NCBI GenBank assembly: GCA_027493625.1
Contig: JAOSKM010000002.1
Span: forward strand, 620,001 to 684,000
Reading direction: 5' to 3'
DNA from: Planctomycetota bacterium
GTDB lineage: Bacteria; Planctomycetota; UBA8742; UBA2392
Length of the DNA stretch: 64,000 nucleotides
Of this stretch, positions 45,157-54,195 are shown piece by piece (position 1 is the stretch's first letter; every line of letters starts with the position of its first letter). The notes under the pieces are model-generated. The model did no database searches, was not told where the DNA came from, and worked only from the letters and a program-made list of their open reading frames with translations. The position numbers and the translations under genes are program-made.

Positions 45157-46062
45157 TTAGAACAGGTAATTGAAGCTGATCTTCGCCTCGCCTTCGTGAA
45201 CGAACGTCTTCGCGAAGTAGTACTGGTAAATCGGCCACTCGTAGCCGAGTTTCACCTCGATGCGGTTGGTGATGTTCATCTGCACGCCGCCGCCCACGTG
45301 GAACTTGTAGAAGCCGCTGGGCACCACGCGCTTGCGGTTCATCCACATGCGTTCGGCCACCTCGGCGTCGCCCTCGAACAGCAGGATCAGGTCGAACTCG
45401 CGATAGTCGTTCAGCTCAAACACGCGCAACGCGTAGGCCGGGTGGATGTTGGCGGATGGGCCCATCACGCGCCCGTCGCTGAGCGTGCTGACGCGGGCCG
45501 CGACATCCAGCCAGAAGTAGTGACGCGTTGTGCTGAACGACCAGGTGGCGCCGACCTTCACGTCCACTGTCTCGTCGCCGAAGGAGATGCGCTCGCTCAA
45601 CAGGCCTTTTGAACCGCGGTCCTGGGCCGTGGGCAGCCTGAAGTCGATGAACAGGCCGCCCTGGAAGCTGCCGCCCGGCTGCGGCTCGTTGTAGAGCCGG
45701 AACTTGAAACCGACCCGCATGTCCTTCAAGCCCAGGTAGTGGTCGTTGAGGTCGTCGTTCTTGCTGCGCCGCACGGCATAACCAACGGGAAACATCGCGC
45801 GCACGGAGATGTCGCGCGTGATGCCGTAGGTCAGGCCGAAGGTCCAGCTCCAGACCTGCACCCGCGTGTCATCCGGGTTCGAGAGCGTGCTGTCTTCCAG
45901 CACCGTGCGCCGGTAGATCTCCCAGTGGGTCTCGGCCTCTACTTCCAGGCCGCCGCGCCAGATGGTGCGGGGTGCGTCACCGAACAGGGTGTTGTGGGCG
46001 GCAAGGCTCACCGGCAGCACGGCCGGCAGGAGAATCAGGAGTCAACGAAGCAGAAAGCGCAT
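45157..46062 (-). CDS. outer-membrane beta-barrel protein (MetA-pathway/transporter type) with UGA in signal peptide
   Basis: The 301-residue product has amphipathic beta strands (WSWTFGLTYGITRDISVRAM; GLKDMRVGFKFRLYNE; GFYKFHVGGGVQMNITNRIEV) and ends EAKISFNYLF, with the terminal Phe of outer-membrane proteins. It resembles the 'transporter' barrels of the phenol MetA-degradation family (PF13557-like). The full signal peptide appears only if a TGA at 46042-46044 (codon 7) is read through: MRFLLR-UGA-LLILLPAVLPVSLAAHN. A GTG at 46020 would give a start without a usable n-region. A hairpin with loop CGTGCT lies 13 nt after the UGA. It is the second gene after the MerR regulator and may pass or hold the metal at the outer membrane. 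Confidence 0.7.
46009..46028 (-). promoter_or_regulatory. candidate SECIS hairpin for the barrel protein
   Basis: Minus-strand stem TGCCGGC/GCCGGTG (including two G-U pairs) with loop CGTGCT; the loop begins 20 nt after the UGA. The loop shares CGTGC with the TlpA-like gene's hairpin at 894-921. Confidence 0.5.
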
Positions 46063-46131
46063 CAGGCATCCCCGGCTGCGGTAGCAAAGGCTGGGAGGTT
46101 ACACCGGTAGAATGCTACAGGTTCAAAGCAA

Positions 46132-46548
46132 TTAACAGCAGCCGGGTTTTTCGACTTCCGACAATCCCTTGATGACGTGGCAGTGGCCGGCGTCGATTTC
46201 GGGGCAGGTGTCCAGGAAGGTCTGCAGTGCATCGCGCATCTTCTGAAGCTCGGACAGCTTCTCGTTGATCTCGACTACCTTGGCGCGGGCGAGGTCCATG
46301 GCGTCTTCGCAGCTGTCGGTGGGGTTCGCCTCACGCACGCGCATAAGCGTGCGGATTTCCTTGAGTGTAAATCCCACCCATTTGGCGCGCTGGATGAACT
46401 TCAGGCGCTCGACGTCATCGTCGCTGTAGAGGCGGTGGCCGCCGGAGGTGCGTTCGGGCTGGGGCAGCAGCTTCTCTTTTTCGTAAAAACGCACGGTTTC
46501 CAGGTTCACCCCTGCGCGCTTCGACAGTTCACCCACAGTCATGGTCAT
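46132..46548 (-). CDS. MerR-family metal-responsive transcriptional regulator
   Basis: A 138-residue MerR protein: N-terminal winged helix (VGELSKRAGVNLETVRFYEK; RTSGGHRLYSDDDVERLKF), dimerisation helix, then a metal-binding end with C80, C115 and C123 (DSCEDAMDLA; FLDTCPEIDAGHC) and a C-terminal CC pair. The three cysteines sit where Hg(II) ligands C82, C117 and C126 lie in MerR of Tn501, although the spacing of the last two is 8 instead of 9. A dyad just upstream suits autoregulation. It is the first gene of the run ending at 44299. The residues favour a thiophilic metal, most likely Hg. Confidence 0.88.
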   Translation of the reverse strand: MTMTVGELSKRAGVNLETVRFYEKEKLLPQPERTSGGHRLYSDDDVERLKFIQRAKWVGFTLKEIRTLMRVREANPTDSCEDAMDLARAKVVEINEKLSELQKMRDALQTFLDTCPEIDAGHCHVIKGLSEVEKPGCC

Positions 46549-46566
46549 GGCAGTTCTCCTGTATCT

Positions 46567-46584
46567 GTAGCTTTATACGGCTAC
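46567..46584. promoter_or_regulatory. candidate MerR-type operator dyad
   Basis: Perfect dyad GTAGC-8 nt-GCTAC lies 19 nt upstream of the regulator's start, with an RBS (AGGAGA) between them. MerR-type operators are dyads located between the -35 and -10 boxes of the regulated promoter. The spacing of -10/-35 boxes could not be fixed by eye. Confidence 0.55.
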
Positions 46585-46704
46585 GGGTGCCGAATGGTTC
46601 GAAAAAACGCCCGTCCTGCTGAGCCCGGAAAAAAAGGCTGGCACAAGCCATGTGCTGTTTCAGAATCAGAATTCTGCGATTCACAAACTGAAACGGACAA
46701 CTCC

Positions 46705-49700
46705 ATGCGCAAGTGCCTGATCCTCTCCGCGGCCCTGCTTCTGCTGGCGCTCAATCCCAACCCGGCTGCCATCGCCGAGCCCGACGTCCCTGCTGAGCCG
46801 AAGACCGGCCCGACCGATGCCTGGCCGTTTACCGAGGCGGCCCCGGACTGGGAGGAGTCCTGGAAGTTGTGCACAGAGGCGCTCGAGGGCGACGAGGCAG
46901 CGCTCAAACAGGTCGAAGACGCGCGCGTCACTTATGCGCCGCTTCTGCTCGGAAGGGCCGACGGGCGTGAGCTGGGCTATGAGCTGCTGCGCCGCGACAT
47001 CGATTGGCTTCGCGCCATGCAGGGCTGGGAGCACACGCTGATGCGCGTGGACTCGGCCGCCGTGATGCAGGCCTGGACTGAGTTGAGGGGCCGCTTCCGC
47101 GACCCGGAGCCGCAGCTGGCGCGCGCCATCCTGCACGCCTGGACCAACGGTGACCGCGCTACCCTGGACGCGCTGGTGAAGCTGCAGCCCGACTCCGGCT
47201 GGGTGAAGGGCGCGCTGGCGTTTACCGGCGGGTTCTACCCGGAGCGCGAATCCATCACCATCCTGATCGGCCTGTTGAAGCAGCTGGCGGCAGCCGGCTA
47301 CTGGTCCATGCATGTGTCGCCCAACCAGCTGCTGCCTGACGGCCGGCGCCCCAGGTTGAACGACATGCGCGCCGACCGAGAACTTACGCTTGCTTCGCTG
47401 GGCGAACAGGACGGCCTGCGGGACATCGACAACTTCCCGCGCGAATTCAGCGAAAATGGGCTGACCGAGCGCATCGGCGCCCTGACTGCCGACCTGCCCG
47501 ACCATGACGCCATCGAAAAGGTCAAAGGCGAGCTGGCGGACGCGATCCCGGCGGGCATGGACAAGGTGTCGTCGCTGGACACTTTCGTGCTCTCGGCCTT
47601 CATCGACCACAGCGACTTCTCCCAGGTGGATCGGGTGTTCCTCGTCAACAATGCCGCCCGCTCCCGCGGGACCTCGCTGATCCCGTACTCGATTTACGCC
47701 CTGCCGCCGGAGCACGAGGCCGAGCGCCTGTCCGCCACCATCACGGCGTTCGCCGGCATGCCGGACCGCACCATCACCCAGCGCGCCCTGCTGGCCCGCG
47801 CGCTGGAAGCCGGCGACGAAGTCATGGTCCGCCTTGCCGCGCGTGCAGTGATGGCGCTGGCGGGCTACAACCTGGACAGCTACCGCAACATTCTGCGCGC
47901 CTTCTACCGCGCCGACCGCATGCCCGAGTTGCGCGAGCTCTACCGCAAGGCGCTGCTCGACAGCGGCTCGGCGGAACTGAAAGAGCTCGCCGAGCTTGTG
48001 AAGGAAGGCAAGTGGGAGGTGCTGAACCCGCGCGACCGCCGCAAGCTGACGCTTTCCGACAAGCAGAAAGCCGCGCTGCTGAAACCCTTCACCCATGAAC
48101 AGGAACGCAAGCTGCATGGCGGCGAACTGGCGGTCTACTGGCTGAACCGCGCCGTCTTCAGCGAGGGCGCCCGCGCCGTGCACGCGGCGGGCGGGTACTA
48201 CATCGAGGCCATCCACGCCGCCACGGGCGGTAAGCCGGGCGGCGCCATGACGCCGAATGTCTACCAGTATCTGATGTTCCGCTGGCGCAACCTGGACGAT
48301 GCCTCGCGCCCCGCGCACGACGCCATGCTGGCCGCGCGCGGAGAGGAGTTCGCGAAGCAGGTGCTCGCGCTGGAGGCCGGCCTGCACGACGCCGACGCCG
48401 GCCCGGAAAAGAACGCGCCCATGACCGCATGGCTTCTCTGGATGGCCAAGACCGACCCGCTGGCGGAGAAGGTCACGACCGAGCTGAAAGACCACCCGGA
48501 GCGCTGGGGCGGCGCGGGGCTGATTGCCGCGGCCCGGACGGCTTTCTACGCGGGTGATATGGAAGGTTTCCGCAGGCTGCGCGACCAGGCCGCCCAGGCT
48601 TCGCCGCTGGACTTTGACGTGTACTACCAGATGACTTCGCGCAACGAGCGTGTCGGGACCTGCAGTTTCTCGAACTGGGAAGCCGTAAGCCGCAACGTCT
48701 GGCGGCTGGCGCTGCTTCACCCGACCTGCACTCAGACGCCCGGGTTCCTGGGCGTGCTGGCGCTGCGGTCGGGGCAGGACGGCTGGGCGGCCTGCGCCGC
48801 CACATGCCTGGCGCATCTACGACCGCCCTACCTGCACCGCGGTGATGTGAACTTCTTCCAGTACATGTACCGGCTGGCGGGACGGAACTGGACCTCCCGG
48901 TTCCTGCTGCGCTACGCGACGGTGTCGAACGAGCTCATCACCGGGCAGGCCCGTGAAATGCTGAAGCAGGCGTTCGAAGTTCCGACCTATCTCTGGAACG
49001 CCTACACCATTCTTGACTACTCACGGAGCTATGGCGCCAGTTTCAACTTCACCCTTAACAACCTGGAGACATGCGTCAGCATTTTTGACATGCAGAATGT
49101 CAGCAACCTGCTCGACCTCGCGCGACACATGGGCCGCATCGATCCCGCCCGCGCCATCGAGTTCGTGGCCAAGGCCGATCAGCTCGGCGTCAGCCGCTAC
49201 GGGCGTTTCGTCGGCACCCAGACCTGGGTCGAGGCGCACGGCCGGCTGGGCACACTGGACCAGGAGTGGGAGCGCTACGATGACATGCGCGGGGGCCGTG
49301 TCGGCGTGCCGCATTACCTGGATACGTTCATGCTGGCGGGCATCACGGGCGGCAACCAGTACAAGTTGCTGGACAAGGCGATCGAGAAGATCACGGGCTA
49401 CGGCGGCGTGGCGGAAGACAACACCTACTGCCTGTTCTACTGGCGCCGGGCGCACATGGCGCTGGGCAAACACGCCGAGGTTCGCGCGATACCGGTCGGC
49501 CCCGACACGCCGGCATTCCCCTATGAGAGCTACAAAGACTTCACGCGCCTTTTCCATGAGGCGCGCGGCATCCTGGACGCCGGCAGCTTCGAGTTGCTGG
49601 CCCACCGCGCGGATCCCTACCTCGACAAGTACATCGAGGGCGGAGTGGGGGAGTACGCCGACGCGGCAATTCTGAAGGCGCTGGCCTGGAAAGAACTCGA

Positions 49701-50079
49701 CGACCCGGAGTTCGATCCCTTCCAGTGCGTGCCCGATGCGCTGATCGACCGCCTGTCCGAGCGCGGGCGTGTGCTGGATTGCGCCGTGCTGGAGATCCTG
49801 GCGGGCAAGCGCGAAACCAGGACCCTGCCGCAAGCGGACAAGGACAACTACTGGCATGGCTCGCGCTGGTGCGAACGGGTGGCAGGCTACCTCGGCGAAG
49901 GGCGCATCAGCCCGGCCGAGGTGCAGGCGCGCGATCCCTTCATTCGGGGTGCGCTGGCATACCTGGCGGGCGACAAGGCCGAGGCGCGCAAGCAGCTGCA
50001 GGCCTGCATGGACGCCGACCAGCGCTGCAGCCACGAGTACCACGTCGCGCAGTGGCTGCTCGAGAATCGCCTCAAGTAG
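46705..50079 (+). CDS. giant secreted hypothetical protein (about 1,124 residues)
   Basis: The ATG at 46705 gives a signal peptide (MRKCLILSAALLLLALNPNP). The product is almost entirely helical, with TPR-like units (LLKQLAAAGYWSMHV; LRELYRKALLDSGSAELKEL; DNTYCLFYWRRAHMALGKHA), suggesting a solenoid. No catalytic motif or known family was recognised. It is divergent from the MerR regulator across 156 bp holding the operator dyad, so it might belong to the same regulon. This is not demonstrated. Confidence 0.65.
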   Translation: MRKCLILSAALLLLALNPNPAAIAEPDVPAEPKTGPTDAWPFTEAAPDWEESWKLCTEALEGDEAALKQVEDARVTYAPLLLGRADGRELGYELLRRDIDWLRAMQGWEHTLMRVDSAAVMQAWTELRGRFRDPEPQLARAILHAWTNGDRATLDALVKLQPDSGWVKGALAFTGGFYPERESITILIGLLKQLAAAGYWSMHVSPNQLLPDGRRPRLNDMRADRELTLASLGEQDGLRDIDNFPREFSENGLTERIGALTADLPDHDAIEKVKGELADAIPAGMDKVSSLDTFVLSAFIDHSDFSQVDRVFLVNNAARSRGTSLIPYSIYALPPEHEAERLSATITAFAGMPDRTITQRALLARALEAGDEVMVRLAARAVMALAGYNLDSYRNILRAFYRADRMPELRELYRKALLDSGSAELKELAELVKEGKWEVLNPRDRRKLTLSDKQKAALLKPFTHEQERKLHGGELAVYWLNRAVFSEGARAVHAAGGYYIEAIHAATGGKPGGAMTPNVYQYLMFRWRNLDDASRPAHDAMLAARGEEFAKQVLALEAGLHDADAGPEKNAPMTAWLLWMAKTDPLAEKVTTELKDHPERWGGAGLIAAARTAFYAGDMEGFRRLRDQAAQASPLDFDVYYQMTSRNERVGTCSFSNWEAVSRNVWRLALLHPTCTQTPGFLGVLALRSGQDGWAACAATCLAHLRPPYLHRGDVNFFQYMYRLAGRNWTSRFLLRYATVSNELITGQAREMLKQAFEVPTYLWNAYTILDYSRSYGASFNFTLNNLETCVSIFDMQNVSNLLDLARHMGRIDPARAIEFVAKADQLGVSRYGRFVGTQTWVEAHGRLGTLDQEWERYDDMRGGRVGVPHYLDTFMLAGITGGNQYKLLDKAIEKITGYGGVAEDNTYCLFYWRRAHMALGKHAEVRAIPVGPDTPAFPYESYKDFTRLFHEARGILDAGSFELLAHRADPYLDKYIEGGVGEYADAAILKALAWKELDDPEFDPFQCVPDALIDRLSERGRVLDCAVLEILAGKRETRTLPQADKDNYWHGSRWCERVAGYLGEGRISPAEVQARDPFIRGALAYLAGDKAEARKQLQACMDADQRCSHEYHVAQWLLENRLK

Positions 50080-50171
50080 CGCCACGGCCGTGCCGTGGCG
50101 TTGCCGCCCTGGTTTGCTGAGATTGCGAATCCAGCGTAATCCGCCCGGCCTTTGCAGGCCGGGCTTTGGCT

Positions 50172-50206
50172 ATCAAACACGGCCTCCCGCGGGAGGCCGT
50201 GTTTGA
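50172..50206. repeat. 36-bp perfect palindrome after tRNA-Phe
   Basis: ATCAAACACGGCCTCCCG and its exact complement CGGGAGGCCGTGTTTGAT meet at 50189/50190. It touches the encoded CCA of the tRNA on its minus-strand 3' side and may act as terminator or processing hairpin; there is no T tract. Confidence 0.7.
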
Positions 50207-50282
50207 TGGTGGTCAGGGCCGGACTTGAACCGGCGACCCGCGCATTTTCAATGCGCTGCTCTACCAACTGAGCTACCTGACC
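50207..50282 (-). tRNA. tRNA-Phe (GAA)
   Basis: Minus-strand cloverleaf: acceptor GGTCAGG pairs with CCTGACC, D arm AGCTCAGTTGGTAGAGC, anticodon arm GCGCA-TTGAAAA-TGCGC with GAA at the anticodon position, T arm GCCGGTTCAAGTCCGGC and discriminator A followed by an encoded CCA. A 76-nt transcript with CCA. Confidence 0.97.
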
Positions 50283-50458
50283 GCTGTAGCGGGGCGCGAG
50301 CGTACCAACGCACCTATGCCCGTCAAGCACAGGAACGCCCGCTGGTTGCACGGTAGCGCAGGCGCCTCGCCTGCACCGGCCGTGGGCACCTTGCCCACGG
50401 CAGCTCGTCCCCCCTTCAACACATCGACCGCCACGCTACACTCTCGCCGGAGGCTGCC

Positions 50459-51643
50459 ATGAAATTCAAAGACATCGTCATCACTCACGCCAAGCGCACG
50501 CCGATCGGGAAATTCGCGGGCGGCCTGGCATCTCTGGGCGCTGTGGAAATGGGCGTGCACGCCGTGCAGGCTGTGCTGACCGAATCCGACATCGACCCCA
50601 AGCTGATCGACGAAGTCTACATGGGCCACGCGCGCCAGGCGGGCTGCGGCCCCAATCCCGCGCGCCAGGTAACGATCCGCGCCGGCATTCCGGAAACCGC
50701 GGTCGCCACCACGGTCAACCAGGCCTGTGCCAGCGGCATCAAGGCCATCGTGCTCGGCGCCCAGCAGATCCAGCTTGGCGTTGCACAGGTCGTGGTCGCG
50801 GGCGGCATGGAAAGCATGTCCAACGTGCCGCACATGCTGGCCGCCATGCGTGACGGCTACCGCATGGGCCACGGCGAGGTGATCGACCTGATGTACCGCG
50901 ACGGCTTTCACTGCCCGCTGGCCGACCAGCTCATGGGCCGCACGGCCGAGACCCTGCGCGAGCAATACAGCATCCCGCGCGAAGAGCAGGACGAGTTCGC
51001 GGCCAACAGCCACAACAAGGCGGAAGCGGCCATCAAGGCGGGCGCCTTCAAGGCCGAGATCAGCCCCATCGTGATCAAGGGCCGCAAGGGCGACACGCTG
51101 ATTGAAGCTGACGAGCCCGTGCGCGAAGGCGCCACGGCCGCCGGCATGGCCAAGCTGAAGCCGGTGTTCATGGAAGGCGGCACGGTGCACCCGGGCAACG
51201 CCAGCGGCATCACGGACGGCGCCAGCGCCGTGCTGCTGATGAGCGGCGCCAGGGCCAAGGAGCTGGGCCTGCCGGTGCTCGCGCGCCTGGAGGGTTTTGC
51301 GTTCGCGGGCGTGGACCCGAAGGTGATGGGCATCGGGCCGGTGCCGGCCACGCGCAAGCTGAACGAGGCGCTGGGGCTGAAGATCGAGGATTACGACCTG
51401 GTGGAGCTGAACGAGGCCTTCGCCGCCCAGGTGCTGGCCTGCGACCGCGAGCTGAAGATCCCGCGCGAGCGCCTGAACGTGAACGGAGGCGCGATCGCGC
51501 TGGGCCACCCGATCGGCAACACCGGCGCACGTATGGTAACCACACTCGCCTACGCCATGAAACACCGCAACGCCAAGCGCGGATTGGCAACCCTCTGCGT
51601 AAGCGGCGGCCTCGGCGTGGCACTGAGCATCACCCGCGAGTAG
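50459..51643 (+). CDS. acetyl-CoA C-acyltransferase (thiolase)
   Basis: A 394-residue thiolase. Active-site motifs: [20 protein letters not shown] (nucleophilic Cys), [34 protein letters not shown] and [20 protein letters not shown] (His), with the final Cys in [16 protein letters not shown]. It either cleaves 3-ketoacyl-CoA or condenses acetyl-CoA. The carboxyltransferase at the left end of the window may feed the same metabolism but is far away. RBS GGAGG precedes the ATG. Confidence 0.94.
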   Translation: MKFKDIVITHAKRTPIGKFAGGLASLGAVEMGVHAVQAVLTESDIDPKLIDEVYMGHARQAGCGPNPARQVTIRAGIPETAVATTVNQACASGIKAIVLGAQQIQLGVAQVVVAGGMESMSNVPHMLAAMRDGYRMGHGEVIDLMYRDGFHCPLADQLMGRTAETLREQYSIPREEQDEFAANSHNKAEAAIKAGAFKAEISPIVIKGRKGDTLIEADEPVREGATAAGMAKLKPVFMEGGTVHPGNASGITDGASAVLLMSGARAKELGLPVLARLEGFAFAGVDPKVMGIGPVPATRKLNEALGLKIEDYDLVELNEAFAAQVLACDRELKIPRERLNVNGGAIALGHPIGNTGARMVTTLAYAMKHRNAKRGLATLCVSGGLGVALSITRE

Positions 51644-51753
51644 CACGGCCTTCAAGGCTGCGGTAGCAGTTTTCGTGCTCACGGTTGATTCACGCACGGA
51701 ATCTGTCGCGTGCCAGTGTACAATGCTTGCGTGGACTGAAACGGAGGCCCCGC

Positions 51754-52836
51754 TTGAAACCTCGCTTCCTAGACTTTTTTGCTGGTAGCGGTCTCGTCAC
51801 TCAGGGGCTAAAGCGGCACTTCGCTCCAGTGTGGGCTAACGACATTTGCGAACGAAAGCGTGCAATTTACGTGGCGAACCACGGCGAGGGCCACTTTTCT
51901 CTCGGTTCCATTGCCGGCGTCCGTGGAGTTGATCTACCCACGGCTGACTTGGCATGGGCATCTTTCCCCTGCCAAGACCTTTCATTGGCGGGAAAGATGG
52001 GCGGGTTGGATGCTGCCAGAAGCGGCCTCGTTTGGGAGTGGCTCAGAGTCCTTGACGAGATGCACGAACGCCCCTCAGTTTTGGCCGTAGAGAACGTCGC
52101 GGGGCTGGTTTCCGGACGTGGCGGACAGGACTACAGGCTGATCCATCAGGCACTAGTAGATCGTGGTTACATCGTGGGACCCATGTTACTTGATGCGGTC
52201 GATTGGCTTCCACAGTCAAGACCACGCGTGTTCATTATCGCGGTCAATGCTGGCGTCAATGTGGACGATATAACTGATTGGAGTCCGAACTGGTCGCACC
52301 CGACTTCTGTGCGAAATGCGGCTAAGGGGCTCGACCATCTCGTTTGGTGGAGGGTGCCGAAACCACCGACGAGAACATCCAAGTTGTCTGATGTCGTTGA
52401 TTTTCGGGCGAATCGAGATGCTGCAGCCGTCTCTGCCCACAACGTTCGCTTGATTCCTGAACACCACTGGAACGCTTTGGAGCGTCTTGCCTGTAGTGGT
52501 AGCGTGGTGGTGCCAGGGTACAGGCGGACGCGAAATGGAAGGCAGTGTTTGGAGTTGAGGTTTGATGGAGTTGCCGGGTGCCTTCGAACCCCGGAAGGTG
52601 GAAGTAGCAAGCAGATATTGGTGTTTGCGGATCCACACTCTGTAGAAACGAGATTTCTGACGACGCGTGAGGCAGCCGCGCTAATGGGGGCCCCGAAGCG
52701 TTACAAGCTCCCTGGTTCATCCAACGACGGTTACAAAGCAATGGGTGATGGAGTAGCCGTACCCGTTGTCGCTCACTTGGCGAAACATCTGTTGAAACCT
52801 TTGGCTCTACGGACAATGACGGCACTTCAAGCATGA
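51754..52836 (+). CDS. DNA (cytosine-5) methyltransferase
   Basis: A 360-residue C5-cytosine methylase with the ordered motifs: LDFFAGSGLVTQGLKRHF (I), LAWASFPCQDLSLAGKMGG (IV, Cys nucleophile P-C-Q), VLAVENVAGLVSGRG (VI, E-N-V), DWLPQSRPRVFIIAV (VIII), and C-terminal AALMGAPKRYKLPGSSND and KAMGDGVAVPV (X). The TTG at 51754 has GGAGG six nt upstream, and starts nearer the N-terminus lack a site. It begins a low-GC three-gene island and is followed, with overlap, by the DUF4928 and Vsr genes. It protects DNA from the partner nuclease. Confidence 0.93.
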   Translation: MKPRFLDFFAGSGLVTQGLKRHFAPVWANDICERKRAIYVANHGEGHFSLGSIAGVRGVDLPTADLAWASFPCQDLSLAGKMGGLDAARSGLVWEWLRVLDEMHERPSVLAVENVAGLVSGRGGQDYRLIHQALVDRGYIVGPMLLDAVDWLPQSRPRVFIIAVNAGVNVDDITDWSPNWSHPTSVRNAAKGLDHLVWWRVPKPPTRTSKLSDVVDFRANRDAAAVSAHNVRLIPEHHWNALERLACSGSVVVPGYRRTRNGRQCLELRFDGVAGCLRTPEGGSSKQILVFADPHSVETRFLTTREAAALMGAPKRYKLPGSSNDGYKAMGDGVAVPVVAHLAKHLLKPLALRTMTALQA

Positions 52837-53776
52837 AAGCGGAACTTTCAAAGCAACTGCAATCATTCATTGATGAACAGAAAGCCAATAAGCTGGAGTT
52901 CCTGAACAAGGGAGCGCTTGCAATTGCGCTGGTAGTTACCGATCGAGCGCGTCAGATGAGTTTTCCGCTTGATCGGGAAGATTTTATTACAGAAGGCGGG
53001 GGCAGGTAGCAGGCGCGGGAAAGTCGGCAGTTCAAAAGGTTCTGGAGAAGTACAAAATTTTCAAAACACTGGCGCAGGAGGGAGGCAGAACAAGCCGCGG
53101 ATCGATTCGCCGCATGGAAGCGTATGTGCACTGGTTGAACAAAATCCATGGCATGGGCCTACTGGATCTAGAAGCCATAGAGAGATACTGGATCGGTGAA
53201 GTTGAGAAATTTTTTCATGCAAAGCCTTTCAAGATCCGCGAATTGTCAGCTCACAGCGTTGAAGCAATTGTCTCTGACCTTCTTGAGGAGGCTTTTAGGC
53301 GACAGCAGCGGTCAGCAGGAACAATGTACGCGGGAACCCTGCTACAGCACTTGGTTGGCGCCAAACTTGAGTTGAAATGGCCCGGGCGCGTGACACATCA
53401 CCCCGCTGCTGAAGCTGACGACGTTTCAGATCGTCCAGGAGACTTTCTGGTTGAAGATGCTTCCATACACGTCACGACTTCTCCTTCCGACACGCTCGTG
53501 GAAAAATGTACGGCAAATCTTCATCAAGGATGTCGCCCTGTGATTGTAACTGTTGAAGACTCGGTTGGACACGCGAGAACGATTGCTAAGCGTGGTGGTA
53601 TCCTGTCGCGAATTGAAATTCAGTCTGCACAGCAGTTTCTCTCATCCAACATCAATGAATGGTCTGGATTCAAGGCGAGTGCCAGGACAGGAGAGATCAA
53701 ACGTCTTGTCGCAAAGTACAATGAACTCATTGACGCGTTCGAAGGCGATCCCAGTCTGCGAATTGAGCTGAGGTGA
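52833..53776 (+). CDS. DUF4928-type protein, presumed restriction endonuclease partner (one frameshift)
   Basis: The start ATG (MKAELSKQLQSFIDEQKANK) overlaps the methylase stop. After FITEGGG a G is missing in the G5 run at 52998-53002; with it the frame continues as QVAGAGKSAVQKVLEKYKIF and ends EGDPSLRIELR, 314 residues. Segments SIRRMEAYVHWLNKIHGMGLL, LLQHLVGAKLELKWPG and DFLVEDASIHVTTSPSDTLV resemble the DUF4928 family that accompanies Dcm-type methylases. No catalytic residues can be named with confidence; the D-x-n-E/D-x-T style segment may form a nuclease core. Sandwiched between methylase and Vsr it is probably the restriction enzyme. Confidence 0.65.
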
Positions 53777-54183
53777 TGCTGTTTGGACGTGTTTTCACCG
53801 AAAAACGTAGTGCTATCATGCGGCGTGTCAAATCGACTGGCACCAAGCCTGAGCTAGTCGTTGCACAGCTCCTCCGCGAACTAAATCTGAAATTCCGCTC
53901 ACAAGATAGAGAATTGCCTGGCTCTCCGGACTTTGTGGTCTCGGAGGAAAGAATCGCTATCTTCGTGCATGGATGTTTTTGGCATGGTCATCGTTGTAGG
54001 GGCGGCTCCAATCGTCCCAGATCCAACACGGAGTATTGGCGTGAGAAACTACGAAGAACGAAGGTCCGAGACCGGCGATGCATGATGCAGCTTCGTGACA
54101 AAGATTGGAGGGTGCTAATTGTCTGGGAATGCCAACTTGGTTCCGAAATGCGGATACGACGCACGAAAGCTCGCTTGTCGTGA
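53776..54183 (+). CDS. vsr: very short patch repair endonuclease Vsr (C-terminus altered by IS)
   Basis: A 135-residue Vsr: KRSAIMRRVKSTGTKPELVV, LPGSPDFVVSEERIAIFVHG (catalytic D in P-D-F), FWHGHRCRGGSNRPRSNTEYW, KVRDRRCMMQLRDKDWRVL and IVWECQL. It nicks T:G mismatches arising from 5-methylcytosine deamination, thus pairing with the methylase upstream. The ATG overlaps the previous stop by 1 nt (TGATG). Its stop TGA is the first three bases of the IS3-family element; without the insertion the protein would run 11 residues further (SLLHCCSAQNR). Confidence 0.92.
   Translation: MLFGRVFTEKRSAIMRRVKSTGTKPELVVAQLLRELNLKFRSQDRELPGSPDFVVSEERIAIFVHGCFWHGHRCRGGSNRPRSNTEYWREKLRRTKVRDRRCMMQLRDKDWRVLIVWECQLGSEMRIRRTKARLS
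54177..54180 (+). repeat. 4-bp target-site duplication (GTCG), left
   Basis: GTCG immediately before the left end of the IS3-family element; the same word follows the right end at 55396-55399. Confidence 0.75.
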
Positions 54184-54195
54184 CCTGCCCCCGTT

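Noticed and set aside
46681-48816. 711-codon minus-strand frame inside the giant secreted protein
   Set aside because: High-GC antisense frame; no signal, family or start support. The plus-strand frame has a signal peptide and consistent codon use.
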